From positions 40,468,180 through 40,532,179 of the forward strand of contig OY747702.1 in assembly GCA_963556495.2 (NCBI GenBank): a stretch of 64,000 nt of DNA. Direction: 5' to 3'. Below the pieces are notes generated by a model that worked only from the letters and a program-made list of their open reading frames with translations, was not told the DNA's origin and did not search any database. A program made the translations under genes and the position numbers. The DNA comes from Valencia hispanica. Taxonomy: Eukaryota > Chordata > Actinopteri > Cyprinodontiformes > Valenciidae. Positions 22,040-33,745 of the stretch are shown here, in pieces (position 1 is the first letter of the stretch; every line of letters begins with the position of its first letter).

Positions 22040-22920
22040 TGCTGTGGTCTGAACTGTTGGTACAGTTGGCTATTATCGACTACTGTTTATGTGACATTTT
22101 TAGATAGGAGCAGCAAATGCTATGGGCCGAACCTTACTGATTTAGAATCTATAGAAGTAACTTTATTTAATTCATGGCCATCTCCAGCCCAGATCCGTTG
22201 TGCAGCGGTGAGGACATGCCTGGTAACGATAAGTTAAAGGAGCAAAGAGCGACCCGGAGGTAAGCTGTACCTGAGCTTTAGAGTCTGTTCCTCAGGTTAC
22301 AGTTGTGGTGCCGTTTCTTTATATCAAACTGATGGAGGCTGCCTGAATCAGAGTGGAGGGACCGACTGAAACTGCTCCTCCCAGCCTGTAGTGCACCGAG
22401 CAGTTTGTTCAGACCTGGAGCAACCCAATAAACTGAAAATCTGAAGATTTCTCTCAGGCCAAACCACTTGTGTTGGGCGGGGCGGTGGAGATCTGAAACC
22501 ACTACTGCAAGTAAATAAATACGGTTTTATGTAACTTTGAAATCAGGCCTATATTTTTCTTTCACAAAAAGGTATTTTTTTATTATTCTTGGCCATAATT
22601 TGATTGTTTGAGGGCCTAGTTCTGAGCCCGACCTCTACAAAGGACTTGGGACAAATGTCTGTGGCTGTGATAGTAAAAGGAGAGATGATGTTTTGTCACT
22701 CAGTGGCACTCTGCACACACAGCATGCTCATTTCACTTCATCATTTGCCACAAGAAAACTTAAAAAAAAGACAGTGTATATAGTAATCTAGTAACAAAAG
22801 ACAGTGTTTAAAGTAATCTAAACTCCTCTAGCTATTATCATGTACACTCTACTAAGCAATTCACCTTTAGGTATTCATTAATACATCCAGAGCTTTTCTA
22901 AAAAAAATAAAAGGAGGGAC
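22040..22920. other. unassigned
   Basis: No gene or element recognised. AT-rich with a duplicated AAAGACAGTGT-containing stretch near 22765-22820. Confidence 0.35.
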
Positions 22921-22928
22921 TGGTCATC

Positions 22929-23140
22929 AGAGGTGGGAGGTAACAAGTTACATTTACTCAGTTATATTTACTTTAGTAACATTTTGGAAAGAAAATAACT
23001 TTTAGGTGTAGTTTTACTTCCCTGTACATTTTAGTTTTATTTGAGTAAAATCATTATGAAGTATTGCTACTCTTATTTGAGTAAAAGTTCAGATACTATT
23101 CCCACTGTGAGTAATTTCAGTAAATGAAGAACAAACATTC
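22929..23140. mobile_element. half of a fish MITE (GTGGG-TAGTAACTTGTTAC-type end)
   Basis: AGAGGTGGGAGGTAACAAGT and the following TTACATTTACTCAG match the left ~170 bases of the element at 52983. Both reach GAACAAACATTCC/GC after CACTGTGAGTAA. The right half is missing here. Confidence 0.7.
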
Positions 23141-23880
23141 CTTGATTTAAATGCCTCCCATTGAATCCTCCAAGCATAGTTCCTGTTGTTATGGCCAAAG
23201 AGCTCAATCTTTGTTCTATATTATATAACATCTACAGAAAGCATTTGGCTTGACCATTTGGGCATCTGCAAATTTTAATTAAGCTAGAATGTGTCAGATT
23301 TGGATCTAGGGATTATTTCTAAGTCAGCACCATTGTTTCTAGCAAATGTATGTAAATACCTCTGTTGCACTATTGTGTATCAGCATTTTTATTTTTTATT
23401 TTTTTACGTGTCCTGTTTGGCAGTGTGGAGCTTAGAATTGGTGTCTGAGTACCAAGTAGAAGCCCAACAGATTTACTTTCACAAGCGGAGCAGTACAGCA
23501 TTTGCTATAGTACTCCACTTGATATATGTGTGAAAAATCTTTATTATGCATTGCTGGGGGTTTTATTTCCTGATGTTATGGACACGGAAACGGAAAATTA
23601 AGGGGAAGAAAGAAAGAAGATGAAGAAGAGAGGTAGGAAACAAAATGTCATGAGAGAGGGTGAGTTGAAAATACAAGAGAGGAAGGGGAACAAAGAAAAC
23701 AAAGAAAAACATTGAAGTCTGCCTCCATACCCAAAGGACGGCAGAGAGAGGGTAAAAAACTAAACTAAACACGAAAAGGAACCTTGACAAAACAAACCAA
23801 ACGTCGTGAACTAAGAACTACACAACCACATCACACAAGAATGGATATAAAAATACAACAACAATGTCACAGAAAAACTC
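23140..23880. other. unassigned, purine-rich in part
   Basis: Contains an A/G-rich run (23590-23720) and no coding signal. Confidence 0.35.
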
Positions 23881-23899
23881 ATGGTACCGATTAATCAAG

Positions 23900-24870
23900 C
23901 TCTAGTAATGATAACCTCAGCCCAAGAATATATCTGTAAACACCAGAGACCCCACATCTATGTGTGTGTGTTAGCATGCTGGTGCATATAAGGTTTCTCC
24001 ATAAGAGTGTTCGATAGCTGGTGTGAGCAGGCATCAATACGTCTCCCAGGAATCGATGCAGACATGAAGGAGATAGGAGCCAAGATGACCAAAGGACCCC
24101 AGAGCCCCAAGCCGACCTGGGCGGGGCCGACCGCATCCCCCAAGAGTGGAGCAAAGGAGAACCCCAGGGGAACGTCCAGCGGCTACTATGCAGGGGCCTG
24201 GGGGGCAGCAGTGACGAGCCCACGGGGCCCGCCGGCAACCAGCCGTGCCAGGGCGGGCCGGTCCATGGACCGGGAGAGCCGGGGCCCAGGGGCGCCCCAC
24301 CCCCCAGAAGAGACCCAACAAGGGACCGCCCAACGAGGGACCGCCCAACGAGGGGCCCCCGGCACCGCAGGGGCCGAGACCGGCCGCCACATGCCACAAC
24401 CAGGCCAAGCTCAGCCAGCACCTGGACACCAAGTTGTACCAGCTCCCGAGTCCTGATCCCGCGCAACGCAGAGCACCGAGACCAGGCATCCAACAAAGGC
24501 CAGGGCCGGTCCAACCCGCCAATGAACCGACCATGCATGGTGCGCACAGAACAGGTGATCGAACGAGCAGAGACACTGGATCCGTGTCCCGCCGAGCCAC
24601 CGAGCAGGCACCACCCAACAATCCCAAACCTGGCACCCCTAAAAGAGGTACCCCTACCAACCAAAGGAAGATATCGGCCCAGCGCATCGGCCGACCGACA
24701 CACCGGCCCCCCCAGGCCCGGCCAGGCAGATGGACCCCCTACCTTCTAGGATGGAGACAAGCAGACCGCCAAGGGCCCCACAGTGGCGAGGTAGCCCGAC
24801 AGCCCAGGACCCTGACTAGACCACCTGTTCCTCCTCCGGATTTTATTTTAATGGCATTAGAAGACATGAT
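23900..24870. other. GC-rich island with long open frames on both strands
   Basis: The core 24090-24830 is strongly GC-rich while both flanks are AT-rich. Frames of 149 and 210 codons on the plus strand and 217 and 270 codons on the minus strand stay open, which is expected when GC-rich DNA has few stop codons. The plus-strand products are Pro/Arg/Gly-rich (repeats such as RGPPNEGPPNEGPP near 24310-24350); the minus-strand products are Gly/Trp/Leu-rich. A 10-base unit AACGAGG-GACCGCCC is repeated three times near 24318-24352. No domain recognised. Most likely a piece of a repetitive element or a CpG-island-like sequence rather than a gene. Confidence 0.4.
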
Positions 24871-24879
24871 GCCGTAAGA

Positions 24880-25700
24880 CAATAATGCCCCCACATTGCC
24901 TTAAGGTATTTAACACTATGGGGTACACAATTTAATGACAAGAAAAGCTACACTGAAATGTTAAAAAGTTAACCACACGTTAGTGAATAATGAAAGAATT
25001 AACGTAATTACAAATGCAACATCACACAAATGACCCAATAATTATATATTTTAAATGCTGTGCTATGCAGATAATACACCCACCTAAAGAGTGAAAGATT
25101 GAAAGAGAAACTTAAGGTGTCACTTATTGTCTGAGTATTTGAGCTAATATTAATTACTCAAGTGATTTGTGAGTATTGAAACATCACTCCCAGATGTACC
25201 TGCCGTAAAGGAAATTTTGAATGCAGTTCATTGTTTTAGATTGGCTTTAGTAAAAGGGGTTGGCCTAATAAAACTATGTTACTGCCAGTCAACAAAGGAC
25301 AAGCCAGTTCTCACAACGTTTAGAGGGTGTTGCAGAAACCATCAGCTTTAACTGTCAAGGTGAGTTTTTGTGTTACTACTGAGTAAATAAATAACCATAA
25401 CTTTGCTTTTTCACCTGCCTGTCTTTCTTCTTCTTATCCTGTCACCCCCCAGCTTTCTCGTCCTGAACACCTGCAGAGCCTCGGGGGTTGATCTGTCGTC
25501 CCCCACAAACTCCAAACACAGTCAGAGGAAGTGAAAAAGCGTAACACCTGAAGTGGGTTTCTGTAAGGTAAAAACATTTTTAATTATCCTTCATTATACA
25601 TCAGCATTTGAAGTAAATCTAAGTACACCTTTGTTGCTTTAATAGTATGAAGTAGGCAAAGTCGATCCATTTCATTCTTTAGCTGATCATCATTAGATTG
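24880..25700. other. unassigned
   Basis: AT-rich DNA with a short GC-richer piece near 25430-25540. No element or coding motif recognised. Confidence 0.35.
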
Positions 25701-25704
25701 AGCA

Positions 25705-26020
25705 CCTCTTTAAAAGCAAGAGTTTTGGCAGTTTGCTGCAGTGAAGTATCTAGTTGTATATTGGGAAAGGCATTCGAAACGACCACAGAGAAGCAACTGC
25801 TGTTGTGCATCAATCTTGGAACAGCAGGGAGGTCAATTCAAACTAATTACAAGACTATCCATTATTATCTATCCAAGATTACTCCCAACTAGAGAACATT
25901 TAAAAGCCGTCTTCCCGAAAGCGGATGTTCTGGCAAATTCAACCAATTTTCATTCTCTAGGGAGGCTTTGGATTGGATAAAAAAAAGTCAGACTCTACAG
26001 GTCTCACTTGCGTAAGAAGA
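25705..26020 (+). mobile_element. decayed Tc1-like transposase start, family A
   Basis: CTCTTTAAAAGCAAGAGTTT then TGGCAGTTTGCTG parallels the 5' leader of a common fish Tc1 element. Later matches include AGAGAAGCAACTGCTGTTGT, GCATCAATCTTGGAACAGCA and AGTCAGACTCTACAGGTCTC in the same order as the transposase N-terminal (helix-turn-helix) coding part. The frame is destroyed. Same family as the relics at 46640 and 49040. Confidence 0.6.
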
Positions 26021-26029
26021 GTGGGCCAA

Positions 26030-27900
26030 AATTACACCATGATAATCTGAGAGACTGATAGATTTAGATAGAAAACAACTACAAAAAGTTATTTCAGCCT
26101 AAGGTTCTAAAGGTTATTGGAAGATTGGAAGATGTGGATTTTGGTCTGAACAATGACAGTTTTGAATTTGTTGTCTTTTGTAGACATGATGCTAATTTTA
26201 ATATATTTTAGAATCCTGTACAGAGCTGATCATTTTTACGAGGCCTTGTCAGGTAAAACCCTTGAATTGAAAGAGTGTATGCTTCACTTTCACCATGACT
26301 GAAACTAGTAGTAGCATCTGAAGCCAGTTGATGTTAAATAAGCTATTTGTTTTGAGATGAAAAAAAAGACATGTCCCTATAAAAAGTAAGGTCAGACTTG
26401 AATTTGTTGTCTTATTTATCAAGTTTGAATCTGAACCAATAAGTTGTTTCAGGAAAAAAATGCTTCTTTTGGTTTGTTGTTTGTGTTTGCTTTCATGTAA
26501 CACTTGTGGGAACCAAACCCGGTCTAGTTACCCACAATCCCTCCTGCTCCCCGACCACCATCCCTCCTTTTCCTCGCCTCGTTTAGCTTTGACACCTCAG
26601 CTGTTCAGCAGGCTGCTGGGAGGAAGGTGTGGGGTGAGGCGGAGAGGAAGAGGGGAGAGGAGGGAGATGATAATGAAAGTAACGTGTTTTTGTCACCACA
26701 GATTGTTGCTTGGAGCTTTCTGTGCTGCCATGTTTGTGTGTGAATATGTACATGTGTGTTGAAATTCCACCCCTAACATGGATGCCACGTTTACCTTCAG
26801 TACCACTGTCCAAACACACAGAGATGGCAATGATACAATCAGCAGACACATTTATAAAACATTTTTTTGAAAACGGTCAAGTACAAAACATGGTCTGAAA
26901 ATGAAATGAAAAGGCAAGTAAAATTTCAAGAAAAAACATGATTACAAGAAAATCTTGATCACAAGAAGAAAATTATGAAGAAATGCAGGCTGGATCAGGA
27001 GTCCTGTTCTGTACTGAAGGATATTAATCTGCAGATGGCTGCTATGTTCTGTGTGTGGTTGCAAGAGATAAAGTTTCACAAGCCAGATTTAGAGTTTTGT
27101 TTTCTTAGACATGAAGCAGGCTTTGCTGAGACTTTACTGCCCATGGTACTCATGGGACTCCAGTTCGTCTTTGTATTGGCCTTGATCCACAATTGTCTTC
27201 AGCTTTCAGCAAAGGGCAATGACTTCCTTAAAATATGAAATAATTTCTAACTATCTTTTCACATTCTTGGTGTAGTTAGAGCCAAGTCCACTGTCTATGA
27301 TTTATCAGTTCTTTAGTTGTTGTTAAAATACTATTCCTCTAAACTGACTTTAATGAAGAATATGCAAAATTCAAGAAAAAAGTAAATTACATTAATGTGT
27401 AAAAAAGTATTCGTGTGTAAAGTGTACAAAAAACTTTTAAAATCACAGTGACAATATTTTTTCTGTAGGTTTGTAAACATTGTATGAGGAATTTGGACTT
27501 GTTCCTTTGTACATAGACTCTCTAAATCTTTAAGGTTTCTCACCATCCATGTGGGAACTTAATGCATCAGATTCATCCACAATTTCGGTAGAACTGATAT
27601 CTGGGGACTACTCCTTTGATGTCCTGGTTGTATGTTGTGGGTTACTGTCTTGGTATAAGACCATTCCTCCAATGGCGCCCCCAGAAAATATTCAAAGGTT
27701 GGGCCAGATGGGGACAGTGAAACTTTTAGGGTGGCACACCAAATTGGTCCTCCTTGTGTTAACTCAAGGTAGGGTTCAGCCTGTAACTGTGCATTGGATG
27801 CCCCCTTCTCTCAATATGAGAATATAAATCCAACACATTTACATCGAGTTTAGGAAACAAACATTTCAGAAAAAAGACAACATTTCAAGCTGTTATTTTA
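26030..27900. other. unassigned
   Basis: No gene, tandem repeat or element recognised. A GC-richer patch lies at 26520-26660. Confidence 0.35.
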
Positions 27901-27918
27901 GTTAGTTGTTTCAGGATT

Positions 27919-28475
27919 TTAGAACAATTTAATTCGCCTGCTTCTTGCTCTTTTTGATTCACTACTCAGAACACCCCAGTTGCTGAGGTGCTCATAGCTC
28001 ATGGCGTTTCTCAAGTGAGTCTTGATTAACATGAGCACCGACAAACTGCACTCACATGAGGCAGTGCTCACAGGTAGGCTCATTCAAGTGCTATTTGACA
28101 AAGTTTACACACTGTGTCAAACACCGCACTATATGGCTCAAAGAAGACTGTGAACGCCATCAAACTCTTTGGTATTTCCAAGCCACTGCTTTTTTTCCTC
28201 TCCAGAATTTGTTTAAGCTAAGGTAATTCATATTCTAGATCTTCAGAGTTGCAGTTGTATAGTGAGGTAAATGAGGAAACTGCATTTTTCTTACAAAATG
28301 TGAGAGTGCATAGATTCAAGGCTTGTATGCCTTCCATTATAACACAGTTCTCTTGGGAAAATCTCCTCTTTATCTCAAAGAGAAGTACGTCAATGACTGG
28401 AATGAAATAACTTTTATGAAATGACTCCTTATCTGTATTGTCCTGTTTTTGTACCATTGGAGTGGAAGTGTACAC
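27919..28475 (-). pseudogene. hAT transposase C-terminal relic (ZMYM1-like type)
   Basis: The minus-strand frame 28218-28475 reads SYFIPVIDVLLFEIKRRFSQ, resembling the segment of hAT-derived ZMYM1-like/DUF4371 proteins where a strand of IPxLD is followed by an ERF-type helix. In another frame, 27919-28065 reads TASCECSLSVLMLIKTHLRN then AMSYEHLSNWGVLS to a stop. This is the hAT C-terminal dimerisation region (usual form CERSFSxLxxIKTxLRxxM...RLSxL). At least one frameshift separates them. N-terminal zinc finger and most of the catalytic core are not visible. Confidence 0.6.
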
Positions 28476-28771
28476 TTCTAGGCTGGCAAACTACTGGCTG
28501 CCTGTCTCTGTCTGTTGAGGTAGAAAGAAGATTGTGGCAACAGAGAAGCTGGAGCGAATGAGTTAATTTACTGAAAAGATTTAAGTTTGTTAGAGGTAGC
28601 TTCTTTTAATTCAATAAAACTTACAGGTGCACTGTTTCTACTTCTGACTTTTCGGCATAACAACACCCGCCTTTCGGTACATTACTGCCCCGCCCCATTA
28701 CTGTCAAGCCAATTGAAATTGGTGGACAGCAGTGAGGTACATATTTTTTAGATTATGATTTATTTAAATAA

Positions 28772-29018
28772 TAATTGGCTTGCATTTATATAGTGCTTTT
28801 TGAGAACCTCAAAGTGCTTTACAACTCCATTATTCATTCACTCACTCACTGGTGGAAGCAAGCTATGATTGTCGGCCCCTCTGACCAACGCCAGTAGGTG
28901 GGTAGGTGAAGTGTCTTGCCCAAGGTCACAACGACATGTAGCAGGCAGAAGCAGAATTTGAACCCATGATTTCTGGGTTGCAGGCCGACAACTCTACCAC
29001 TGAACTACAGCCGCCCCC
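28772..29018 (-). mobile_element. tRNA-derived SINE
   Basis: Minus strand begins GGGGCGGCTGTAGTTCAGTG then GTAGAG (box A TAGTTCAGTGG) and carries box B GGGTTCAAATTC about 35 bases later. The body has GACCTTGGGCAAGACACTTC, a block common in fish SINEs. The 3' end resembles a LINE tail (CACTATATAAATGCAAGCCA). Confidence 0.8.
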
Positions 29019-29019
29019 C

Positions 29020-30620
29020 AGCATTAATAATTTATGCATTTCATAATTGGGTTTTGCATTCATGTTTTGATTGAAAATGACCATGGTTTGTAGGAACTCA
29101 ATATGATTTTTTAAAGATGGTGGTGGTTTTCTCTGGGGGGCCAGCAATTTTCAGGGTGCCATTGCATTCCGCTACCCATATTCAGAGATCCGGCTGGGGG
29201 ATTGATAGTTTTGGTCCAAGATTTCATAGTAAAAGGCCCTGGCCGAAATGTTTGGTGTTCTTTGTTACCTAAAAAACATCTGGTCAATTTGGTACTAAAC
29301 ATAGTCATTTGACTTTCATCCGACCACTGGCAATCACATTGGCATACAGATGGGGGCTACAAGACTGCAGTCTAAGTGTTTTGTGAATTATGTTATTGAT
29401 GATTGGGGTCCCAAGTTAAGCTCAGTCTATGGACTGTCACATGGCCATGGTTTATAATCTTTTTTTCTATCTCTGCTGGGTCCTTGGACATGTTTTAAGT
29501 TTGTTTTTTTTCCTTGTTTTTTGCAGAACTAACTGTGTTGAAGCAAATTACATAAAATGTTTTCAGTTAGAGTATTTCAATGTGTCATGATTTCTGTTCA
29601 AGGTTTTGATATGTTTGCCCTTTGTTATCTATGCCTTGACAGGCGATATACGTGTAAATATTGTATTTTATTTACCTATTCCCTGATGTTAGAATCGCTT
29701 CAATTTTTTATGTTGTATTGGTTTCTACTAGGTAAATATATCTTTGGTATACCAGCATTGGGAACTAGTGTGTTAGATAACAATGACTATTGATCTCCCC
29801 AATGAACAATCTGCTGTTAGTCAAGTGAGACCTATGTCCAGGCTGTTTTGAACATTCAAGACTGATTTTAGGGTTCTGCTGAAAATGTTTATGTTCTGTC
29901 AACTCAAATTGCAATATTAAAAAGTAGTACAAATTGCAGCTTTTCTGGGGGAAAATGAATGCAACAATGTTATATAGGAATGACACTGTTGTTTTGGTAT
30001 TAACTAGTATCCCTAGCATTGTCAGACCTTGTATCTTTGGGTTTATGTCGTTTTAAATAGGGTCATCCAGAGATTAGAAGTTGGTTAACGTGTGTAGATG
30101 GAAGAGCAAAAATGATTGTCCCATGTAAAGTATAAAAACAATTTGCCATTGTTTGTCTAAACTGTAATTGTTGGTGTTTCTACATGTGACTGCATAAATA
30201 AGCGGTGAGGTTTTTTCTCTTTCCTTCAGGTGGGTGTGAGGATGCACACTCAAGGTGTTGGTGGGTTGGGCGGTGGTAGTGTGTGCAGCTTTCAGGATGT
30301 ATATTTTCTCTGTGTGTCAGTGTAGCTGTTGAAGTGTATCATCACACCATCACACTCCTGCAGTCAGCAGCTGAGGTGGAAGTGTCCCTCCAGAGAGCAA
30401 AACAAGGTATTAACATTAACAGGGATGGCGGTACAATTTCCTTATGGGTCAGCTCTTGGTGAAACCCATTTTCACAGGTAAACAAAACAATTAACCACAA
30501 ACATTAGAAAGCTGATGAAAAGCAGATATTAATACAAAATATATAAAAGAACGAATCAACTTTTCTTGCTATTATCTGACATCAAATAGGACTGAACTAT
30601 TCCTGTTTTAGCTTAGTTAA
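29020..30620. other. unassigned
   Basis: No confident feature. The minus-strand frame around 29111-29308 has a weak SDES-type motif that could be a transposase relic, but I cannot support it. Confidence 0.3.
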
Positions 30621-30625
30621 GATTT

Positions 30626-30745
30626 CCATCCATCCATCCATCCATCCATCCATCCATCCATCCATCCATCCATCCATCCATCCATCCATCCATCCATCCA
30701 TCCATCCATCCATCCATCCATCCATCCATCCATCCATCCATCCAT
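30626..30745. repeat. (CCAT)n microsatellite, ~30 perfect units
   Basis: Uninterrupted CCAT repeats. Such arrays often grow from the GGATGG tails of the SINE family seen at 33345. Confidence 0.95.
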
Positions 30746-30754
30746 TCTATGTGA

Positions 30755-31310
30755 TTTGGTGCCATGATAACAGTCAATGTTTATTTGAAAGATCAATTTG
30801 TTGGCAAGATTTAACTTTACGGCTTATGTCTTGGGATGTTTCTTCAATATTTTCACATATTTCTCTTTCTTCACAGGGACATCTGTTTTCTGGAGTGCAC
30901 CACTCCCTCCTTGAGCAAAAAAAACCCCACACAACATTATGTTACCACCCCCATACTTCACTGATGAGATTACTTTTTTTTTAACCTTGTAAACTTTCAA
31001 ATTTAATGGTCATTACAGCCAGACAGTTTTAATCCCAGTTTTGTCAGACCACAGTGTGCATCTTTAGTTGTCTTTCTCAGAGACACATAATCTCCTTAAT
31101 GAACAGTTTGATGGTAGAAAATTTGCATGCCGTTTACACTTTGATTTTAATTGCTTCAACAGATGAATGTGGCACCTGCAGGCATCTGGAACTGTACTCA
31201 AGGATGAACCAGGTTTTTGGAGTTCCACAAATCTATTCTGGATTTCTTGGGTTATTTCTTTTGATATTCCCTTGATGTTACAACCAAAAACAATGTTTTG
31301 AGGTAGAAAT
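30755..31310 (-). pseudogene. Tc1-like transposase relic, family B
   Basis: Minus strand from 31310: GAAATAACCCAAGAAATCCA, later AAACCTGGTTCATCCTTGAG and GTGCCACATTCATCTGTTGA, the start of a fish Tc1 (Sleeping Beauty-like) transposase with its paired-type DNA-binding part. It then jumps to GTGGTCTGACAAAACTGGGA and AAGTATGGGGGTGGTAACAT, equivalent to the catalytic-core GGGSIMLWG block, which shows an internal deletion. No frame survives. Confidence 0.65.
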
Positions 31311-31722
31311 TCCTTAAAGGCTTAGTTAGAATTGTTTGGAAACAGTTCTGTAACCCTTCACAGATTGATAGACTGCAAATGTTGTGTTTCCAAGGTCTTT
31401 GCTGATGTCTTTCTGCCAAGGGATTGTGTTTACACATATCAGAAAATGTCTATTATGTCCTGACAGGTAAAACTCCTGAGAGCTAAAGGACAGTTTGCTT
31501 TCTTTTTAGCACAACAGTGTCCATAGCCAGGGTTTTAAAGTATACCATGTTGGCATATTAACTTGATACTTCAAATAAATGTAGTTTCAAAAAACAAAAT
31601 TATGCAAAAATTCTTCAGCTGAGCTGGTCCCTGCAGGCACTGCTGCAAATTCATTAGTAAACACTGATTCATATGTTCATAAGTTGAGATGACAAATCAT
31701 ATTAATATCCCTCTTTCCACTC

Positions 31723-31723
31723 T

Positions 31724-31751
<28 letters not shown>
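31723..31751. repeat. (CA)n microsatellite
   Basis: About 14 uninterrupted CA units. Confidence 0.9.
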
Positions 31752-31755
<4 letters not shown>

Positions 31756-31759
31756 TGCT

Positions 31760-32400
31760 AATGACACCAAACAGGCTTTGCTTGGCTGCTGATCTGCAGT
31801 CGTTTGCCACCAGCGCTTTTCATCCGACTATTTGCAACGCTCTTTCTATCTGCTCCGAAAGTGAGAAGTTGATTTTCTGTCAACAACTTTCCACATTTTT
31901 CTCTCCTCTCTCCATCCACGCTGTTCTACTGCAGCCTAATTAACACTAAATGTGCCACTGGGCAAAAGCAGAGCACATGTTAATATTTGATTACATGAAC
32001 AATAAATTACCATCAACAACACACTCAAGAAACGCATAGGAAGATAATGACAAAGATAATTAAGTGCAGTCAAAACCATGGTGTCAAAGAGAGTAGTGAG
32101 GACAGGTAGAGCTGTAACACAGTGTTATCACAAGGTATCTACCTCCTAATTATACATGCAATCCAACAACACCTGAGCAGGCGAGATAATGAGCCTGTGC
32201 AACACCTGATTACGTGGAATTAACCTGCACATGAAGGAACATCAACAAGACACAGGGATGGAGAGCTGATTAGGGAAAGAGCAGCGGACCAAGTTCAGCC
32301 CTCCATTATGCAGGATGTTTTTTTGTATTTTACTTAATTAAACACGACTTTATACGCCACAGCCCAAAATAGTTTTTAATGTCGCTGGGCTCTATATACC
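31760..32400. other. unassigned; possible regulatory sequence
   Basis: 31770-32260 has a mixed composition and several TAATTA/GATTA-type cores. No element recognised. Confidence 0.25.
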
Positions 32401-32404
32401 TCAA

Positions 32405-33743
32405 TTTCGATTTAACCTGAAGCAGCCCCAAAGCATAATGTTTCCACCCCCATGCTTTACAGTGGGTATGGCGTTCTTGGGGTGCAACTCCACATCTTCC
32501 CCCTTCAAACACGGCAAGTGCAATTTATACCAAAGAGTTCTATTTTGGTCTCCTCCAACCACATGACATTGTCCCAATCCAGTCCTCCTCCGGATCATCC
32601 AGATGGTCTCTGGCAAACTTTAGATGGGCCTGGACCTGTGCTGGCTTCACCTCCAGTGCTGCAGGATTTTAATCCATGATAATGTTGTGTGTTACTTATA
32701 GTAACCTTTGTTACTGTGGTCCCAGCTCTCATTGACCAGTTCACCCCATGCAGTTCTGTGTTGTTTCCTCACCGTTCTCAAGATCACGTGTATCCCACAA
32801 TGTGAGATTTTGCATGGAGCCCCAGGTCAAGGCAGATTGTCAGTGATCTTGTATTTATTTTATTTTATGATAATGGCTCCAAAAGTTGATTTCTTCTCAC
32901 CAAGCTGCATGCCTAGTGTAGATTGGCTCATCCCAGTCTTGTGCAGTTGTACAATCTTTGTCTCTGGTGTCCTTTGGCACCTCTCTGGTCTTGGCCAAGG
33001 TGGAGGTTAGAGTCTGACTGTTGTGTATTTGAATGTGTAGACATGAGTCTTTCATTCAGATAATGAGTTCAAACAGATGGTATTAATACAGGTAATGAGT
33101 GGATGATAGAAGACCTTTTCCAAAAAAGTAGTAACAGGTCTGTGAGGCCCAGATTTCTTGCTTTGTAGATGCGTTTGTAGATGCTAAATACTAATTTTCT
33201 GCACCATTATACCAATAAATTATTTAAAAATCACAAAATGTAAAATCCTAGCTTTTTTTTTTACATTCTCCCACAGTTGTAGTGTTTGTATGATGAAAAT
33301 TACAGACCTCTCTCATATTTTTAAGTGGAACAACTTGTAGAATCATCCATCCATCCATCCATCCATCCATCATTCCTGTGCTTATCTCCAGCTGTCATGG
33401 GGCGAGACACGGGATACACCCTGGACAGGGGGCCAGTCCATCACAAAGCAACACAGAGACACACAGGACAAACAACCATACACCCACACACACACTCATA
33501 CCTAAGGGCAATTTAGAGAAACCAATTCCCCTAACAGTCATGTTTTTGGACTGTGGGAGGAAGCCTGAGTACCCGGAGAGAACATGCATGCACAGGGAGA
33601 ACATGCAAACTCTATGCAGAAAGTCCCCAGGCTGGGATTTGAGCCCAGGCCTTCTTGCTGCAAGGCAACAGTGCTACCAATTGTGCCACTGTGCAGCCTC
33701 CCTTGTAGAATCAGTGGCTGCTAAATACATTTTTGCCCCACTG
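32405..33743 (-). mobile_element. Tc1-like transposon, 5' half with one terminal repeat, split by a SINE
   Basis: The right end reads TTTTTGCCCCACTG then TA (33744-33745), the CAGTGGGGCAAAAA end of a widespread fish Tc1 family. The terminal repeat continues through 33713-33743 and 33180-33333, interrupted by a SINE at 33345-33701. The transposase coding region runs minus from about 33005 to 32405 with [17 protein letters not shown] and ETKIELFGI readable, then the [12 protein letters not shown] block near 32420. The first catalytic motif, normally SDETK, reads LEETK. The left third of the element is missing. Confidence 0.75.
33345..33701 (-). mobile_element. tRNA-derived SINE with GGATGG tail and 11 bp target duplication
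   Basis: Minus strand starts GAGGCTGCACAGTGGCACAA then TTGGTAGCA (box A) and has GGGCTCAAATCCCAGCC (box B, GGCTCAAATCC). The body includes CCACAGTCCAAAAACATGAC and TTAGGG-type blocks. It ends in GATGGATGG repeats (33342-33371). It is flanked by CTTGTAGAATC at 33334-33344 and 33702-33712, a perfect duplication proving insertion into the Tc1 end. Two further copies lie at 54584 and 57151. Confidence 0.93.
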
Positions 33744-33745
33744 TA

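Noticed and set aside
24245..24877. 210-codon Pro/Arg-rich frame as a cellular gene
   Set aside because: Long frames on the opposite strand, no domain, no splice or promoter context; kept only as a GC-rich island.
26460..26762. 100-codon plus-strand frame starting with a hydrophobic stretch, like a secreted protein
   Set aside because: No conserved Cys pattern or domain, low-complexity Arg/Gly run, no gene context.
28960..29018. A minus-strand tRNA gene
   Set aside because: It is the head of a tRNA-derived SINE with a long body and LINE-like tail.
29111..29308. 65-codon minus-strand frame as Tc1 transposase
   Set aside because: An SDES-like motif is present nearby but the expected downstream GGGSIM block is missing; similarity too weak.
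30626..30745. CRISPR-like regular repeat
   Set aside because: Simple tetranucleotide repeat without spacers in a vertebrate genome.
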